Positions 33,979-46,537 of a DNA stretch of 64,000 nt are shown piece after piece. The DNA is taken from the NCBI GenBank assembly GCA_963920525.1, contig OY986439.1, positions 210,706,906 to 210,770,905 on the forward strand. The letters run 5' to 3'. The notes beneath the pieces were generated by a model. It did no database searches. It saw only the letters and a list, made by a program, of their open reading frames with translations, and was not told the DNA's origin. A program made the position numbers and the translations under genes. Origin of the DNA: Dichetophora obliterata (taxonomy: Eukaryota > Arthropoda > Insecta > Diptera > Sciomyzidae). Position 1 is the first letter of the stretch. Every line of letters starts with the position of its first letter.

Positions 33979-35820
33979 CTAGCTGAACCCGGTGTGCTTC
34001 GCTACCCCCTCGTATAAAATAAAATTAAAAGTATTTATATATTTACAAAAATTTATTTATTTAATTTAATTATTGCAATGCTTCGCCTCTTTTTTTGTTG
34101 TAAACCAATTAGAATTCAGCACTGAACCGCATGTAATTTGCTTCGTGCTCCCCCTTTTTATTTTTAGACCAATAAAAAAGCAGCAATTACACAATCAGCT
34201 GTTTCGCAGTCAGTTGTGGGAGAATGAGAATGGGGTTACCCCACTCTCTATTTTAATTAACACGTATTATAAAATCAGCTGTTTTGAAGACAGTGGTGGA
34301 AGAAAGAGAATGGGGCTACCCCACTATTTTAATTAATATGTATTTTAAATTTGCGGTAAAGCCGTTAATAAACGTAGTAAAAAAGTAGGTGCAGAAGTGT
34401 GCATGGTCGAAAAATATTATCATGTAATAAGTATTCCTGAGTCAAAGCTGAACGCTGTGAAAATTTAAGATCGGTTATCAGGTCCAGCCTCCAATATATC
34501 GCAAACAAAGGGGCGTGCTCCGCCCAATTTTCTTTTGGTACGTATTTCTATTCATGCCAATACCATATATAGCAAATACTGCCGCCGTTGGTCAAAAAAT
34601 GCCCAAGATATGACGATTTTAAATTTTGGGTTATATGGGCGAGGCCACGCCCCTTCGTCCACTCACAACTTTATTTAGTCAAGAATTTATTATTTCGTAA
34701 GAATATCCTATTGTGAAAATTTAATGACGATCGGACCAGTAGTTAAGACTATATTGCGATTTTTAATTTTCCTAAAAAGGGGCGTGGTCCCACCCATTTT
34801 TCTCCTGGTACGTATTCCTAATTATGCCAATACCATATGTACCAAATAGCATCAACGTAGGTCAAAAAATGCCGAAAATATGGCGATTTAAATTTTTGGG
34901 TTATATGGGCAGTGCCACGCCCCTTTGTCCAATAAAAACTTCATACAGCCTATTATTCTTTCCAGAGTCATAGTAATGTGCAGATTCTGGAATTCATTCT
35001 TATGAATTGTATGGCTGCTAATCATATGACATTTCAAAGCAGTAGGCTATTTATAGATCACCGCCATCAACTCTATCAAGGGTTGCCATCTGTTTTAGTT
35101 GCTTCTTCATTTATTTCAATATTCATTGGTGTTCGATTGTTTGTCGAAATGCACCATAGAAATGAAACGAGTTTTTGCTTCGCCAGAAGCTAGTGTTCTA
35201 ACTGAAGCCTACTGCTTTGAAATGTCATATGATTAGCAGCCATACAATTCATAAGAATGAATTCCAGAATCTGCACATTCATATGCTAGTTTAAACAGTG
35301 AGTTGATCACAGCTTAATCACTCAAAGACTACTGAAGAGGAATATGTAGCGATTTCCGAAACAGACTGTCTAGTCAGCTAAGTGATTGACTCTATACAGA
35401 GTTGTTGTTGTTGTTGTTGCCTTCTTGAAAACTTACTTGATCTAAAGCTCACAATCTTAATTCATGTAATTATTCAATAGATCATAAAAACTAATTAATT
35501 TAAAACTTAAATTCGGCGTGAAAAGGGGCGTGAAAGGGGGCGTGGCGTAAGAAATTTTTATTTCTACCTCGCCTGGAGTATAATGTGTATACAATTTGAA
35601 GTAAATCTGTTAAAAACTATATGGGAGCAATTACATAATTTTAAAAAAGTGGGCGTAAAAGTGGGCGTGGTCGAAAAAGTACCCTATTAATCATGCCAGT
35701 GTCCCAGTTAAATGCTGTGAAAATTTCAGGAAGATCGGTCCAGAGGTTTGGTCTCCTATAAGGTACAAACAAACAAACAAATAAACAAACACACATTCCA
35801 TTTTATATATATATGTAGAT
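33979..35820 (+). mobile_element. Unclassified dispersed element with internal GGGGCGTGG repeats
   Basis: The left edge reads CTAGCTGAACCCGGTGTGCT, then TCGCTACCCC. The right edge is GAAAATTTCAGGAAGATCGG, TCC, a (CAAA)n run and TTTTATATATATATGTAGAT. The inside has at least two tandem units of about 280 bp starting at 34510 and 34789 (GGGGCGTG, TTTTTCTCCTGGTACGTATT, ATGCCAATACCATATGTA, TTGGGTTATATGGGC, GCCACGCCCCTT). No coding domain was seen. This edge style is common in arthropod dispersed repeats, but I cannot name the class. A copy of the (CAA)n-bordered inverted-repeat family is inserted at about 34970-35495. Confidence 0.55.
34970..35495. mobile_element. Rearranged copy of the (CAA)n-bordered inverted-repeat family
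   Basis: 34975-35206 matches the left arm of the 3502-4619 structure from CAGATTCTGGAATTCATTC through GAAACGAGTTTTTGCTTCGC to GTTCTAACTGAA. The sequence then jumps to the other arm at GCCTACTGCTTTGAAATGTC and continues to GAGTTGTTGTTGTTGTTG, AGCTCACAATCTTAATTCATG and CATAAAAACTAATTAA. The two ends of the jump (AGTAGGCT / AGCCTACT) form a stem of about 70 bp. Confidence 0.72.
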
Positions 35821-36357
35821 ATTAATTTTTTTACAATATAACATATGAAGGGCTTATTGCAATCACGTGATAAGCCACATGATCTAAAGAAATAAATTTT
35901 TTAGGCTAAATACATTACTAAATGCATTGCCAACAACCACTGACGAATTTTTTTTTTATTTTTTATTAATTTTCTTACCTATTTGTAAAATTTTCCGTGT
36001 TCAGTTCCTTTTCTTCATACAAAAATACATATTTTCAAAACTTATGAAAATATTTGAAAATTTCTAAATATTTTTTTTCATGTTCTTGCAATAAGCTCTT
36101 CATATGTAATAATTATAATTATATATCTTAACAGGCTCATAGCCAAAATATTCCACAGGTGCTTTGGATTACTAAAATGTACTGGCATAATTTTGATTTC
36201 TATAGTTTGTAAGGATTTGTGTGAATTTTTTTTGCCGAAAATTTATTACATATAAAACTTCACTGTGCGCTTTTTTTACATTTTTTCTCTCTGTATTTGA
36301 TAACTTAAACGTTTTTTACTTAATTTCTGTATGAGAAATTTCGTGAAGACATTTGTT
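35821..36357. other. AT-rich non-coding stretch
   Basis: No gene or repeat boundary is supported. Confidence 0.4.
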
Positions 36358-36855
36358 TTACCACTTTACCGAACATGTGAGAACAAAATTGTTTTTAAGA
36401 TATATCAAAAATGACTCAAGATATAATGTTGATAACTTTTGAACCATTAGGATTATCAGTGTGGTTCTTCCCATTATTCTGACCAACAACTTTGCTGAAC
36501 AAATAAATATGAAAAAATCGCTCCAGTGGGTCTTACAGAAAGTTTTGTTTAAAGTCAAACGAAAAAATTCGAACAACATTGCGTATGAGTAACATTATTT
36601 GCTTTGAAGCGTTGAAAGCGGGCAAGACATATGTGGCTTATTAAAGGTTTAAAGACAGTTTTAAAAGATTTTTTCATATATTTTTGTTCAGCAAAGTTGT
36701 TGCCCAGAATAATAGAAAGAATTTTGGTGAAGAAACCAAAATGAAAATTCTAATGGTTCAAGAGTTATCAACATGCAAATGAGTGCATATCTGGAGTAAA
36801 TAAAAAAAATTGTTTGCACTAAAGTCTTCGGTAAAGTGCACTAAAGTGGCAAAAC
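36358..36855. mobile_element. Foldback element of about 500 bp
   Basis: The left arm contains CCACTTTACCGAA, then TTGAACCATTAGGATTATCA, TATTCTGACCAACAACTTTG and CTGAACAAATAAATATGAAA. The right arm is the inverse of CACTTTACCGAAG, TTGAACCATTAGAATTTTCA, TATTCTGGGCAACAACTTTG and CTGAACAAAAATATATGAAA. The arms differ by roughly a fifth. Non-coding; the 73-codon minus frame lies in one arm. Confidence 0.65.
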
Positions 36856-39800
36856 GGATATTACCACGAGATTTATCATATTAAAATTTAGTTAAAAACG
36901 TTGATTTTCTTAAATACAGATTTTTGTGTCGCACAGTGTTTTTTATGAATGTGGATATTTTTTTTTTAAAATATTAAGAAAAAGTGAAAAAGGGTAAAAA
37001 ATTGTAAAGTTTGAGAAAAGCTTAAATTAAAGGCATAGTATATTTCGAAGTTTTTTGGCTTTTTATGTTAGTACCTATTAATTACAAAATTTAATGTAAA
37101 TTTAAACTCTATATCATATAACTCTGACGTTAACTTTAAAGATACCGATACACGTGTGGTTTTTTTGTTCATAAAAAATTAATACAACAAATGATTTAAT
37201 AAACTGATCAATTTTCGTACATAATGAATGGGTTTAAAGAAAGCAAACTATCCACTTTTCCACCATTTCCAAACTTCTCGCAACATTTCTATAATAATTG
37301 TTTTTACACACTCTTCGCACACAAACCAACTTCAAAGCCTTATGCTATTTTCACCTTAAAAATGATTTTCACTTCCGGTTATAAAAAATAAATTTCCCCA
37401 CAAAAGTTATTGACAAAACTTTACACATATCCACAAGTGCTGAAGTGGCGTTGAAAGCACCATCGAACTGCAAAGATTTTCACACCTTTTAACAAATTTG
37501 CGCACACCTAGAAGTATGCAATAAAATAAAATCTTAAACAAACCTAAGCAAACAAGCTCACACACACGCACGACCACAAAGCAGCAAACATGAAGAACAT
37601 GTTCAACTTAATTTTCGGTTCAATACAAGCAACAAACCACAAACTTGCTCATAAGCAAACGCGCCGAAAAGTATGCTACAAGTATGCATGTTTTCTTCAA
37701 TACACATCTACTAAAATATATATATACTGTATAATATATGAAATCTTGTGGTTTATTAGATTTTAATAATTCACACAGTCGAATAAACACACACACACAC
37801 ACACACGCAAGCAAGATAAAGAACTTTGAAACTTAATTTTTAACATATAAACATAACTACAGTCAAGTTTGAATATGCGTGCATGTGTGTGTGTGTTTGT
37901 ATGAACTAGCGTGAAGTGCCTTGTACAGCGCTTTGCTTGAAGACTCTGTTTGGTGCTGCTTGCTTAAATAACAAAACGTTCTAAAGGGAATTGATTTCCG
38001 ACGTCGTTGAAATAAATTTGCCAGCTTGTGGCTGGCGAAAGGGTTGGTGGCATTCAAGTGTGTGGGGAGAAGGGTAAGGACACGCAACAACAAAAGAACC
38101 AAGACACAGGTCACTCACTCATCTTTCTTGATGATGCCCAAACACACACATGCAAATAGCTCGCAAGAACTTTAAAAAGCAGTTCATTGCTGATGTTGTT
38201 GTTTTTGTCGTATTTGTTTTCGTTGTTGTTGTCAAAGGTCGAAGTTTGTGCATTTTTGAGCGCAGAGATTTTCTTGTCTATGAAAAAGTTGACAAAGTCG
38301 AGGAATTTTTAGTATTTGAGATACTGCGGCATAACTTTGATTCTCTACGGAACACTTGATCAAGTGAAGTTTTGATATATGAAGCAATTTTTTTTTTTGG
38401 TCTGAGCCCCAAAAGAAATGAGAAGTTTATCAGGGCGTTACCTGCCTTGAATTATAGCTGTACTTTGGGGATGCACTACAATTTATGAAGTGATAAGATA
38501 TGAAGTTAATGCCTTAAATTCCAATATTTTGAAACTTTTCGTTTTTTCAGCTTGCAACCAGGCATGTTGAATCTTTCTACCTAACATATCTGTCATTTTT
38601 GACAGCAGTTACATAGGTTGGCAGACATGACGTTGTCTTGTACGTCATTTCAGTTAGGTTTTTTTTCTGTTGTTGTCTAAAACTTTCTTTGCTGCAAGTT
38701 TTTCCAAGCAAGCTGCAAATGATTTCTTTACGCTTACTCATTTTTGCATATGTAGTAAAGTTTGGTTGCTTGTTTCATTTAAGAGAGTTTTCAATTTTTT
38801 TTTTAAATTTTTTGCTACAAACCTTCAGCTTTTGAGACAAAGTTGCCACTTAATACAATATCATTTTTAATTTAAAATTATTTTATATCCAATACCATGA
38901 ACAAGCTTTGCTAAATTATATGAAAATAAACTTTCACAGTTTAACACATAACCATAGCACAAACTTTAATAGATTTTGAGAATAGAGACAAAAAAGGAAC
39001 ACTTTTTTTATTGCTTACTCCTGAGTAATAGTTTTATGTAAACACTTAATTTAGCAATGCACTTACATAACGAGCACAGAGACTCGAACAAAATAAAATT
39101 TTATAACTTAAGCCAAATAGCGGCTGGTCAAGGATCGAACAGCTGCCGAAACAAGGGCCAAATAGCTGCAGTATCACAGAAGTTTGCAGAAATTTTTTAC
39201 CTTACAGTCACCAAACCAGGATCAATCAGTGACCGTACAGCGTCAAGCTATATATAAATAAAAGTTATTATTCATATGTTGTATTATTATAGTGTTAGAA
39301 TGTTCACCTATATTTTAAGGGTGTAGTCTAATTGGTCACTTTTGAAAATTTATTTTTTTTAACATTTTTCGAAACCATATGTATCTAAGAATATTAAATT
39401 AAATTTTTATGAAAATTTAATTTCATAAAAAGTTAATTTTCGAGTTAAAAAGTCGAGCAGCAAATTTATTTTTTCAGCTCAAAGCTTACTACCTGCGCTC
39501 ACGTACGAACTGGAAACGCGTTTTTCTCAAAACTACGTTTTCACGGGAGCCCCACACGATTTCTCCGGAACCCGTGGACCGATCCTTTTGAAATTTTAAC
39601 CACATATTCTACGCATAAATACTCACAAACTGGACTACAATAATGTTAAAATATTGTATTGAATATACTACAACGTTTATCTTCTGAAAATCACTATGAG
39701 TTAGCTTTAAATACGATAAAATATATTATGTGTAAGTTGTTGATGAGAATATTTTTTTGTTTCATACTTTTTAGTGCGTGTTTTTTAGTAGTCGGGTTGT

Positions 39801-39899
39801 ACTTTTTGAACTTTTTATTTTTGTTATTTGCGCTTGCATATGATGATTAATAAGCGCTACAGTAAATTTAATGTATAACGAATGTGATTACTATTGTTC
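36856..39899. other. Mostly unique non-coding DNA
   Basis: No exon was recognised. It holds a CA tract at 37786-37806 and a TG tract near 37882. At 39115-39250 there is a short patch of the GGCCGAACA-type motif (GGTCAAGGATCGAACAGC, TGCCGAAACAAGGGCC). Confidence 0.45.
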
Positions 39900-40290
39900 T
39901 TGCACATACATTTGTTATGGTTTTCGTTTTGGCGAAACTAATAATTGAATATTTTTCAAAAAGACCGCTATTCGACCCGTATTTGGCCGCTGTTCAGACG
40001 AGTGAGTGTTTTTGGTTATTTTTAGACCATGTTTGAGCCTTGTTTGTGCGATTATGATGATTTTACAAAAATACCGCTATTCGACCCGTATTCGGCCGCT
40101 ATTCAGATGAGTGAGAGTGTTTTTGGCTATTTTAAGACCATGTTCGAGCCTTGTTTGGCCGGTTATGATGATTTTTTAAAAAGGCCGCTATTCGACCCAT
40201 ATTTGGCCGCTGTTTAGACAGCGTTTTTGGTTATTTTTAGACCATGTTCGAGCCTTGTTTGACCGATAACATTTTTAATCGGGAATATCT
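39900..40290. repeat. 110 bp tandem repeat, three units plus an edge
   Basis: Units start at 39965, 40074 and 40185 with CCGCTATTCGACCCGTATT, then TGGCCGCTGTTCAGACGAG, GTTTTTGGTTATTTTTAGAC, CATGTTTGAGCCTTGTTTG and TATGATGATTTT. The 62-codon frame across units 2 and 3 is the repeat read in one phase (FDPYSAA and FDPYLAA), not a protein family I know. The TGGCCGCTGTTC core links it to the 330 bp satellite. Confidence 0.75.
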
Positions 40291-43200
40291 AAATAAATAT
40301 GTATATATTTTGACATATGTAATTGCTGTGTTAACTAGCCTATAATAAATCTTCATGAGAATAATTTTTGTGAAATGTTTAAGACTTCGCGATTAATGAG
40401 TTTTAGTAATTACCTTAGTCATAGTTTAGGATGCATTTAAAATATATTTTATAATATTTAAAAAATAGCTTTCTAATTAAGTTGTTTTAAATGTGAAACA
40501 CGAAATACTTTTAATATAATTGACTTCTGCAAACTTTTAATATAGTAATAAAGTAACAAATAGCATTTAACAGTAGAAGCATTCCACGAAAAATGGGAAA
40601 ATGAGTTATTTTCTTAAATAAACATGATTATAACCAATTTATTCTCAACGCAATGCATATCAGTTAAATTTACATGATCTGTAAAAATTTTTTAGAAAAA
40701 AAAAGATTAATTTTTTTTTACTCTGATTTTTTCCCACCAGTCCTACGATGTCCCACCAGTCACAATGTTTACTTTCTAAGTTTTTTTGTAGTAACTAAAA
40801 TTGGTGCTAAGTTTTAGTTTCTGTTGAAGTCTATTTAATCATTTCATAGCATAGTAAAAGACATCTAGATATGTATAGTATTTGGGCTTACATCTCGATT
40901 GAGAGTGCAGAAGGTGGAGGTAAGGTATTTTTGACTGTCCCACCAGTCACACTCCTTTAACCAATGAAATATCATCAAAATATTTATATGAGTTATTTTG
41001 TTTCGTAAAAGTTTTATAACTCGGTTCATAATCTATTGTAAAATATCTATTTGAATCATTATATTACATCAAAATGCAAAGTTACAGGTCTTAACATTAA
41101 GGAGTAAACTGTCCCGTTATTTACTATGGAAAGCCCCAGTAGAAAAAAAAAATCATAAATAACTTCTTTTAAAGTGGATTTCCAAAATTTATTTTCTTGT
41201 TACATATATTTCCCTCTCTGCTCTGGTACTCGTATCATTCAATTTCGCTAACTCTGAATATTTTTTAAAGTTCGATTTAATGTGGTATTCACGCTGTAGT
41301 GTATTTGTTCTAAAGAAATAGAAAAAAAATCAATATTATTTGAATTACATTAAAAAATAAAACTTTCTAGAACCATAAAGAAAAAATTTTTTACCGAAAT
41401 TCAATTAAAAAAGCTTAATTTGTTAATCTTATTAATTTTAAGTGGTGGGTTTTGGCTTTAAGTGTGATTTAGTTTTTCAAAAATATACAATACAAATTCA
41501 AGACAGTGCTCAAATGAAATTGTTTAATTATAAATATTTGTTCATTTACCCTTTATTACTAACGTGGATGGATTACAGCCAATAGCTCTAAATTCAAAAT
41601 TATTCTGAGCATAGAATTAGTAAACAAAATTAAAAAAAAAACTATCATGACAGCCAGAATTTTATTCAGGGGTGGGCCAGCCAGTTATTGCTTCATGTAC
41701 TTACTTACTTACTTACTTAGGTGGCCATAACAACTCGTGTTCGGGTTTCAGCCGATTGCTTTATGTAGCTGATAAATAAAATTAATTTTTTTAAATATTG
41801 ATTTTATTCCCAGCAAAAATTTCAATGCGCATTACTTGTATGCATGTAAAGAGCGCTTCATTCTCCTTACAAATAGTGCTGTTTGTATAGCGGTATACTT
41901 GTAGCACTTTGCGTAACGATAGCGTTGCACTTGAAAAAAGTATTAGATTTTAATGCAAAAAAAAAAATTAATTTCAAAAACTAAAAATTCATCAAATCGT
42001 TTTAAAACTATATTTTCTGTTTTTACTACATCTATGTTCTTTTTTAGTTTTTAATGTTTGTATGAAAAAAAGGGAGGTAGAACGTTTGAAACAATACATT
42101 ATCGTATGAACTTCATATAAATAATAAACAGTTTTCTTTGCCTCATGAACAATACCTAATTTTGACTTACGTCATATAAGAATTAGGCCGACTATACGAA
42201 CTATAAAGGACCAAAGCCCTCGGTTTTCGCTTCATTTTTCTATTAAATACAAGCAGAACAAAGCGCTTGGCACTCGCTACGATTTTATATTTTCTACAGC
42301 CGGAGCGAAGCGCATACATATGCTGACATGACTATGACAAAAAATGCTCTGTACACAAGAAAAACGATGCGCTCTACTGCTTTTTTGGAGCGCTTCAGAT
42401 GCGCTAATGGAGCGCTTGCTTCCCTGCTGGGTTGAGAATTGAACATTTTTAGATGTGTCTCTTTGGATGAGGGTGTACGATATGCCAACAATTATGAAAT
42501 TTAGGGAGTAGAAAAACTGCTGTAAATCATAATGGGAATTTATAACGGGAGATCATTTCTCTACATGAAGACTTACTGCTGAAGACTAACTGCTGAATAT
42601 CACTGGTTATGACTCACTCTCATTTAATTCTGAAGTAAGACATATTAAATCCAACATCTCAGATTTCTTTGAAATAAAATATCATGGTGGCAACTCTGCT
42701 ACTTTCGCCAACAGCTGTTTGCAACTCTTTCGTGCATTGTTTGTTTTCTTTTTTGCCAAAAAAATAGTACGAAACTGATAAAGTTTTGCGTATGCAACAC
42801 CGAATGCAAAAAACGAAGACCAACCAACCAGCAAGAATCTTATATTTGTCAGTCTTTGCCTACGGTTTTTTACATATTCTTTTTTTTCTTTTTTTTTTTT
42901 AACAAAAGGTAATGTCTGTTTACTTACACTTGTGTGATTGCTTGCGTGTATGTATATTTGTGTATGTGGTTAATATCTGTGTATGAGTGATATGTTGCTT
43001 AAGTGTCAGTTTGCGATGTTTTTCGTATGATGTCTTGCAAAATTTTTGCACGCCATTTTTCGAAAGTAGCAAAGTGATTGCTTTAACTTGTCTCTAATCT
43101 TGAGACTTGTACATATTTTGGGCTATAAACTGTCCAAGTAACCACTTAAAAATGCTATGTGTTAGATGTTAAACATATAACAATCTATGTTGTTCGAGAT

Positions 43201-44071
43201 TTGCGGACATATGCCAAGTTTGAGTTGTTTTTGCTGGTCCAAAGGATGGTCCAGTTTAAGCGAGTAAGAGTGATTATTTGCAAATTTGGGTATGTTCAAA
43301 ATATTGCTGGCAGGACAGAAGATTGTGAGTAACAACTCTTTAATTCTTAATAAGAGGAATATAATCTATCCTTTTTTATATATATTAGAGTGGAGAAAAA
43401 AATGTGTTCGATCTTAGCAGCTTTAATCCTTCCTTATGACCTAAAGAAAACCTTGCTCCTGCAACTTACTTGGTAAAGGCGAAGAGGTGCTGCTTTTTGT
43501 TTTTAATTTTTTCCTATGTTATGTATGGAGTCTTTGTGCGTTTTGTAGTTTAGCTTATATCTAAGACATGAGTTCTTAGATGAACCTGCAATTTCATCGT
43601 TTCTAACACATTCACATATCATAAATTTCTAATCAGTATTTTTTTGTACTTTAAAAACCTTCTCATAGGTACCTAGGAGAATTTTTGTCTTTTGATTTTT
43701 GAAAATTTAAAAAGAAATGCATTTTTCCAAGTTTTTTTTTAATAATTTTGTTAATTTTTTTGTTAAAAAATTCTAATTGGATATGAATGAAATTTTGATA
43801 TGTCACAAAGGATGAAATTTTGGGGGACATGTTTTTTTTCTAAACTAATTTGGCCATAATCTTTTAACTTTTAAACTAGCAGCTTAACTGCAAAACGCAC
43901 TTTTTCTAAATAAAAAACATATGAAAATACGAAAAACAAAAAGCTGCAGCGTAAAATATAGACGTACTAATATGAGGAAGATATTAAGGATAAAGAATTT
44001 TAATATAGCTTGTATGAAAAAATAGATTTTTAGCCATAACTTTTGATTGGAAAGAGATTAATAAATTGTTT
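40291..44071. other. Non-coding DNA with dispersed-repeat fragments
   Basis: No gene is supported. CCCACCAGTCAC occurs twice (about 40751 and 40941), with a shortened CCCACCAGTCC between them at about 40732. A (TTAC)n microsatellite is at 41698-41720. A pair of CCCAGCA / TGCTGGG words at 41811 and 42431 could bound an element but lacks a matching flank duplication. 42700-43100 resembles host intergenic DNA. Confidence 0.4.
41698..41720. repeat. (TTAC)n microsatellite
   Basis: TACTTACTTACTTACTTACT is directly visible, followed by TAGGTGGCC. Confidence 0.85.
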
Positions 44072-45068
44072 GTGGGAGGGCAGTCTATTTTCACACTCTT
44101 AGGAGCTACAGAGTTAACTAGTATTTCACGACTTTGATGAACATTATTGTTTTTAGAAGAATATTTTACTGTTGAAAAACTTATCTTGAACTTATCGTTG
44201 CAAAGGCAATTAAATCACCTTTCTAACGGTATATAAACAAACCTCACCGCCTTAACCGTTCCCGAGCTGTGCTCGTGTAAAGTTGAAATCAATCGGTTGA
44301 ATCTACTAAATTAAAACTTTGAGTGCAAATTTCTCAGAACTTTGCGTAATAAATGAAACTTTTTTTTTAAAAATTTTGTAATTCATTTAATTTTTTTTTC
44401 AATTACACCAAAAACATAAACATGCCTTTAAAAATAAAAAAGTTGGCTGTACCAAGAAAATTATACTTATTAGAAAACAATGATATTATATACTGCATAA
44501 CTTATTGCGCTGTGTTTTTTTTTTATAAGTGAGGAAGAAAAATTATAAAAGATGTTCGAAGTGTTCTCCATTGTTTTGAATGCAATACATGCTACTTCTC
44601 CTCATTGCATGTTTGAGGCTAGTTTCGTTTAATTCTGATATACGACTTATTATAATTTTCTATAAGACTCAGCATAATTTACTTAGTACAGCCAATTTTT
44701 TTATTTTTAAAGGTATGTTAATGTTTTTGATGTTATTGAAAACAAAATTAAATATATTGCAAAATTTATTATAAAAATAAATTTCGTTTATTTCGCTAAA
44801 TTCTGAGATATTTGCTATCAAAGTTGAAATTTAGTAGTTTCAACCAGTTCATTTCAACTTCACAAGGGCACCGCTCGAGAACGGTTAAGTCGGTGGGGTT
44901 TGTTGATATACAGTTAGAAAGTTGATTTAATTGCCTTTGCAATGAGCTCTCAAGATAAGTTTTCTATGTGTAACTTATTCTTCTTCCAGAAACAATAATG
45001 TTCGTCAAAGTCGTGAAATACTAATTAACACTGTAGCTCCTAAGAGTGTGAAAATAGACCTCCCCTTC
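44072..45068. mobile_element. 1 kb near-palindrome (foldback element)
   Basis: The left arm (about 44072-44500) has GGAGGGCAGTCTATTTTCAC, ACTCTTAGGAGCTACAG, TTTCACGACTTTGATGAACA, TTGCAAAGGCAATTAAATCA, CGCCTTAACCGTTC, CGGTTGAATCTACTAAATT, AACATGCCTTTAAAAATAAA and TTGGCTGTACCAAG. The right arm (about 44600-45068) repeats the series inverted: GGGGAGGTCTATTTTCACAC, TTTCACGACTTTGACGAACA, GACTTAACCGTTCTCG, GGTTGAAACTACTAAATT, AACATACCTTTAAAAATAA, TTGGCTGTACTAAG. Arms are about 430-460 bp, spacer about 100 bp. No transposase; the 64-codon frame at 44580 lies in the right arm. Confidence 0.75.
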
Positions 45069-45500
45069 CGTACGATTTTTTTGCTCAACTCGACATCACC
45101 TTTCACCTCCGTAAATAGTTGCACTCAGTTGCGGGACATCCTGTATATCGGGAACGAAAAAAACTGAGGCTTGCCTATGTTAGTTGTGGCGTTACTCACT
45201 ATAGCTTTATGTAGAAACATTGAAGAATTATATACAGGTGTCTTTAAGAATTAAGTCATTTAATTTATTATTTAACTTGTTATCATTGTTGAAACGATGT
45301 TCTTTCTTTTTTACAATATTTATAATTCACGGTAACTTTTTTTTGAAGGCACACATGGACACAAAGAATTTAATAGTAGGGAAGAGGAGGGTTATATGGC
45401 AAAGAAAAGAAAAGTTTAATACAAAAAAGAGCTTAATTAATATATATTGTAGATAATCAATAGCATGAAACTAGATACTTAGTTAACTAACGCAAAAATA
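45069..45500. other. Spacer between the near-palindrome and the Tc1 nest
   Basis: No gene is supported. It ends with the TA dinucleotide at 45499-45500 that serves as the target of the Tc1-like element. Confidence 0.45.
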
Positions 45501-45700
45501 CACTATGGTGTATAACTTATAAACACCCCCAATTTTTTCAGTGTACAGACAGTTTAAAAGGGAATTGAAAAAATGTGTGAAAGGGAAATGAAAGCTGATT
45601 GAAAAATAATATTTTAGAAAAAAAAAACAACAACATCATTTGATTTACTCCAGTTTTAATTAAAAGTGTATTAATTGAGTGGTGCATAACTATAAACGTG
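45501..45700. repeat. Left inverted repeat of Tc1-like A
   Basis: The order is CACTATGGTGTATAAC, ACACCCCC, TTCAGTGTACAGACAGTTTA, TGTGTGAAAGGGAAATGAAA, CATCATTTGAT and GGTGCATAACTATAAACGTG. It pairs with 51263-51447. Confidence 0.88.
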
Positions 45701-46537
45701 CCCTATGTTACACAGTGAAAACATCACATCCGTAAAAAAAAAAAATTAAAAATACTACTGCTAATAGTGTGTAGCTCCTCCACTATTTTTGATTAGTTCA
45801 AAAATTCGATTTGGTATAGTTATTAAGTTTTGAGGCTCTTCCGTTGATAGCAGGGGTTGAAAATAAACTGTACGAAAAAACAAACTCTTCATCTGCTAAA
45901 TCTGCGAAAGCAAACAGTTTCACTATCTTCTTAGGTTTGGATCTTTGCTACAAACAGAAATGCGTACCAAAGCGAACAGAAAATTAAGAGAGAAAGAAAA
46001 CTATTGTTTTGTGTTTTAAGAAAACAACAAGTATTTCGATTTTTAGATTTTGTTGTCACGATCACAACCACAACAAGTAACATATGTTGTGTTCGTTTTG
46101 CTACGGAAATTCAAAAAGAATTTCGTCATGTTTTAAGCAGCATTTTTTTTTTTGGAAGCTAAGATTTTTTAAGTCTCGTTCTGTTGATTTGCTTGCATGA
46201 AAATTTCAATAACCGATAGATTTGTAAGACATGGTTTTAGTGACATGATTGTTTGTATGCGGACACCCAGAAGGGTGGCAGGTAGAATGTAGGTGTTTTC
46301 AGAAGAATTTTTGAGGGGGAAAAATTAATATGATCAGCTCATACATTTCACGCTCCTAGTTATCGAATTTTTGATATCTTTCTTATACTTTTAAACGAGC
46401 AATATTTATTTGTTTGTTTATTTGTTTATATGTTTGTTTGTAAACGGCCCAAACGATTTTGATGAAACTTTCAGTATAGGGATGTACAGGGGCGAAAAAG
46501 CGATCTACCTTGGTCTCGTTTCTGAGAAAATTCGTTT

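Noticed and set aside
40029..40217. Small repetitive protein with FDPYSAA / FDPYLAA repeats
   Set aside because: It is a read-through of the 110 bp tandem DNA repeat. The first unit is not in the same open frame.
41811..42431. Transposon bounded by CCCAGCA and TGCTGGG
   Set aside because: Only the outer seven bases pair convincingly, and the flanks do not form a duplication.
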